Source of the DNA: JAAYCB01 sp012744395
GTDB lineage: Bacteria > Planctomycetota > Planctomycetia > Pirellulales > Thermoguttaceae
Assembly: GCA_028703175.1 (NCBI GenBank)
Contig: JAQVNJ010000098.1
Coordinates: forward strand, 1 to 23,558
DNA length: 23,558 bases
Reading direction: 5' to 3'
The position numbers and the translations under genes were made by a program. Below the pieces are notes generated by a model. It was not told the origin of the DNA. It made no database searches and worked only from the letters and a program-made list of their open reading frames with translations. Of this stretch, positions 22,347 through 23,558 are shown one piece after another. Each line of letters opens with the position of its first letter. Position 1 is the stretch's first letter.

Positions 22347-23054
22347 ATGAACGAAGAACAACGGACCGACCAGCGTCCGCGTCGTCCCCGGGTCCCGCTG
22401 GCATTGCTGCACCGAAACCGGCTGTTTTGCGACTGCCTGCGATTGGTGTTCGATGCGTTGGAGACCTTTGAGCCGATTGTTGTGGATCACCGGGAGCCGG
22501 GGTTTCTCTCGTTGATCGAGGCCAGGAGGCCGGACCTTCTCCTGGTCGACGCACGACTGCCGGACGGCATGGCGGTCCAAGTCACGCACTTCGTGTTCAA
22601 CCGGGTTGGCCGGGCGAAAGTCCTGCTCCTCGGCTCGCTGGAATGCCGAGACGTCCTGTTGGAGTGCATTGGGGCGGGAGCCCAGGGCTGCGTCCTCGAG
22701 GATTCCACGCTTGCCGAACTCCAGGCAGCACTGGAGAAAATCTACCACGGCGAGCCGTATTGTTCTTCCTTCCTGCTGCACGCGATGCTCCAGCAGCTTT
22801 CCGAGGCGGCGCGCCAGCCGCGCTGGCCGGACAGCGCCCGTTCGATCAAGTTGACATTCCGGGAGCAGGAGGTTCTTCAACTCGTTTCGCAGCACCTGAG
22901 CAACAAGGAGATTGCCAAGCGGCTGCTGATCTCGGTCTATACCGTGAAAAACCACGTGCACAACATCGTGGAGAAGCTCCAGGTTGAAAGCCGCTACGAG
23001 GCAGTCGAATATGCACGGCAGCGAAACTGGATCGCTCCCCTCCAAGCGCTTTGA
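22347..23054 (+). CDS. LuxR/NarL-type regulator with degenerate receiver domain
   Basis: A 235-residue DNA-binding regulator. The N-terminal part (about 15-135) has the receiver fold: RVPLALLHRNRLFCDCLRLV (15-34), LLLVDARLPDG (64-74) with D68 in the phosphoacceptor position, and AGAQGCVLEDS (110-120). However, the acidic pair that binds magnesium is replaced by LHRN, and the usual lysine in the GYLLKD-like segment is E118, so ordinary phosphorylation is doubtful. The C-terminal LuxR helix-turn-helix is intact: LTFREQEVLQLVSQHLSNKE (169-188) and VYTVKNHVHNIVEKLQV (197-213). The ATG at 22347 is assumed; in-frame ATGs at 22296 and 22275 are alternatives, the former with a GGAG only three bases away. 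No cognate kinase is adjacent. The FHA-like gene follows 260 bases later. Confidence 0.85.
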   Translation: MNEEQRTDQRPRRPRVPLALLHRNRLFCDCLRLVFDALETFEPIVVDHREPGFLSLIEARRPDLLLVDARLPDGMAVQVTHFVFNRVGRAKVLLLGSLECRDVLLECIGAGAQGCVLEDSTLAELQAALEKIYHGEPYCSSFLLHAMLQQLSEAARQPRWPDSARSIKLTFREQEVLQLVSQHLSNKEIAKRLLISVYTVKNHVHNIVEKLQVESRYEAVEYARQRNWIAPLQAL

Positions 23055-23180
23055 TTTGCGGCTTGCCTGTGCATCGGGCCGCCGGCGCGGAACGCGCCGG
23101 CAGGACGATTGCCCGGGTAGCTGCTGTCCCGCCCCCCCCCGGCGGCAGTCCGGTCGGGCCTTCCGACCACCGGAAAGCAT

Positions 23181-23209
23181 TTGAAATCCCCGGGAGAATT
23201 CATTAAAGT
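23181..23209 (+). promoter_or_regulatory. Candidate sigma-70-type promoter of the FHA-like gene
   Basis: TTGAAA (23181-23186) and TAAAGT (23204-23209) are 17 bases apart, matching 5 and 4 of 6. The predicted start near 23216 gives a leader of about 100 bases containing two hairpins. Confidence 0.45.
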
Positions 23210-23239
23210 AACTAGGTTGGGGGGAGCGTGGAAGGTCGG

Positions 23240-23290
23240 CCTTGCCCGCTGGTGCGGGGCAGGTCTAGAAGGCGTGCGGGTGTTCCCGCA
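23240..23290 (+). promoter_or_regulatory. Two consecutive hairpins in the FHA-gene leader
   Basis: First, CCTTGCCCGC (23240-23249) pairs with GCGGGGCAGG (23254-23263) around TGGT, with a 2-base internal loop. Second, TGCGGG (23275-23280) pairs perfectly with CCCGCA (23285-23290) around TGTT. Neither is followed by a T tract. They could control translation or be early termination structures. Confidence 0.4.
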
Positions 23291-23314
23291 GGGTTCCGGA
23301 GGTCGGCGGTTCCG

Positions 23315-23558
23315 ATGGCAGTCTCTTCAGGTTATTGGTGCGATCAGCGCTTGATCGTCACGGTCGATGGCCCGGACGGTTGCCGCTCGATCACCCTCAA
23401 CAAACCCTTTGCCCGGATCGGCGGCAGAGCGCCGGCGGAGATTGTCCTGCCGGCGGAGACTTTTCCACGCCGGTGGCTCTACCTGCACGGTTCCACGCAC
23501 GGGGTGTTCTGGCTGAAGCTGCCTCGTTCGTCGGCGGGGGAGAAGCACACCCACGGCT
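23315..23558 (+). CDS. FHA-like domain protein, N-terminal part
   Basis: The first 81 codons of a gene that runs off the right edge. The segment KPFARIGGRAPAEIVLPAET (30-49) followed by FPRRWLYLHGSTHGVFWL resembles the first strands of a forkhead-associated domain, with RIGG in place of the usual R-x-GR and FPRRWLYL in place of the S-x-xHA-x-L core. FHA domains bind phosphothreonine peptides, but the conserved serine and histidine that contact the phosphate are not evident here, so binding may be altered. The ATG at 23315 is the first plausible start; GGAGG lies 12 bases upstream, a little far. It follows the LuxR-type gene and has its own candidate promoter. The family call is moderate because only a fragment is seen. 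Confidence 0.6.
   Translation, partial: MAVSSGYWCDQRLIVTVDGPDGCRSITLNKPFARIGGRAPAEIVLPAETFPRRWLYLHGSTHGVFWLKLPRSSAGEKHTHG

Noticed and set aside
23129..23145. C-rich tract after the LuxR gene
   Set aside because: A short homopolymer in high-GC intergenic DNA with no sign of function.

Overview
The window reads as chromosomal DNA from a high-GC planctomycete, most likely of the Pirellulales/Pirellulaceae type. This rests on recognisable families: a planctomycete-style alternative complex III start (pentahaem cytochrome c followed by a TAT-variant molybdopterin-like oxidoreductase), a PEP-CTERM protein, a TAT-exported Gfo/Idh/MocA oxidoreductase, an LRR lipoprotein, a lipoprotein with a CFGY..QWRPWP segment, and an FHA-like protein. 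No rRNA, insertion sequence, phage gene or CRISPR array was seen. The taxonomic call is an inference, not a database result.

Layout. 1-1134 (minus): actB (partial) and actA of alternative complex III. 1775-2254 (plus): YfcE/MJ0936-type phosphodiesterase. 2301-2927 (minus): PEP-CTERM protein, followed upstream by tRNA-Ala(UGC) at 3231-3303 (minus). 3569-4768 (minus): secreted protein with an unusual Cx4CH motif. 5079-5366 (plus): acylphosphatase. 5603-6553 (plus): ABC-2 type permease. 6674-10859 (minus): tight operon of ribulokinase, ribulose-5-phosphate 4-epimerase and a sodium/sugar symporter. 11176-12654 (plus): Gfo/Idh/MocA oxidoreductase behind a good sigma-70-type promoter. 12846-16967 (plus): LRR lipoprotein, sensor kinase and NtrC-class response regulator. 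17306-19461 (plus): polysaccharide-export lipoprotein and a proline-rich lipoprotein. 19496-20044 (minus): specialised NusG-like factor. 20464-20631 (plus): 55-residue protein. 20695-21681 (minus): two small exported proteins. 22347-23054 (plus): LuxR-type regulator with a degenerate receiver. 23315 to the edge (plus): FHA-like protein.

Functional themes. The araB-araD-symporter operon should import a sugar and convert L-ribulose to D-xylulose 5-phosphate, but the aldose isomerase is absent. The right half (12.8-23.5 kb) is rich in surface and regulatory functions: a two-component pair, a Wza-like lipoprotein whose export repeat occurs three times in tandem, a NusG/RfaH-like antiterminator of the kind that usually serves polysaccharide operons, and an atypical LuxR regulator. 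Glycosyltransferases and a Wzc-like protein are not in view, so the polysaccharide system is either split or continues elsewhere.

The least explained sequence is non-coding: a 12-bp stem-loop and a diverged 45-bp direct repeat between the NusG-like gene and the 55-residue gene, three inverted repeats ahead of the LuxR gene, and a hairpin-rich leader before the FHA-like gene.
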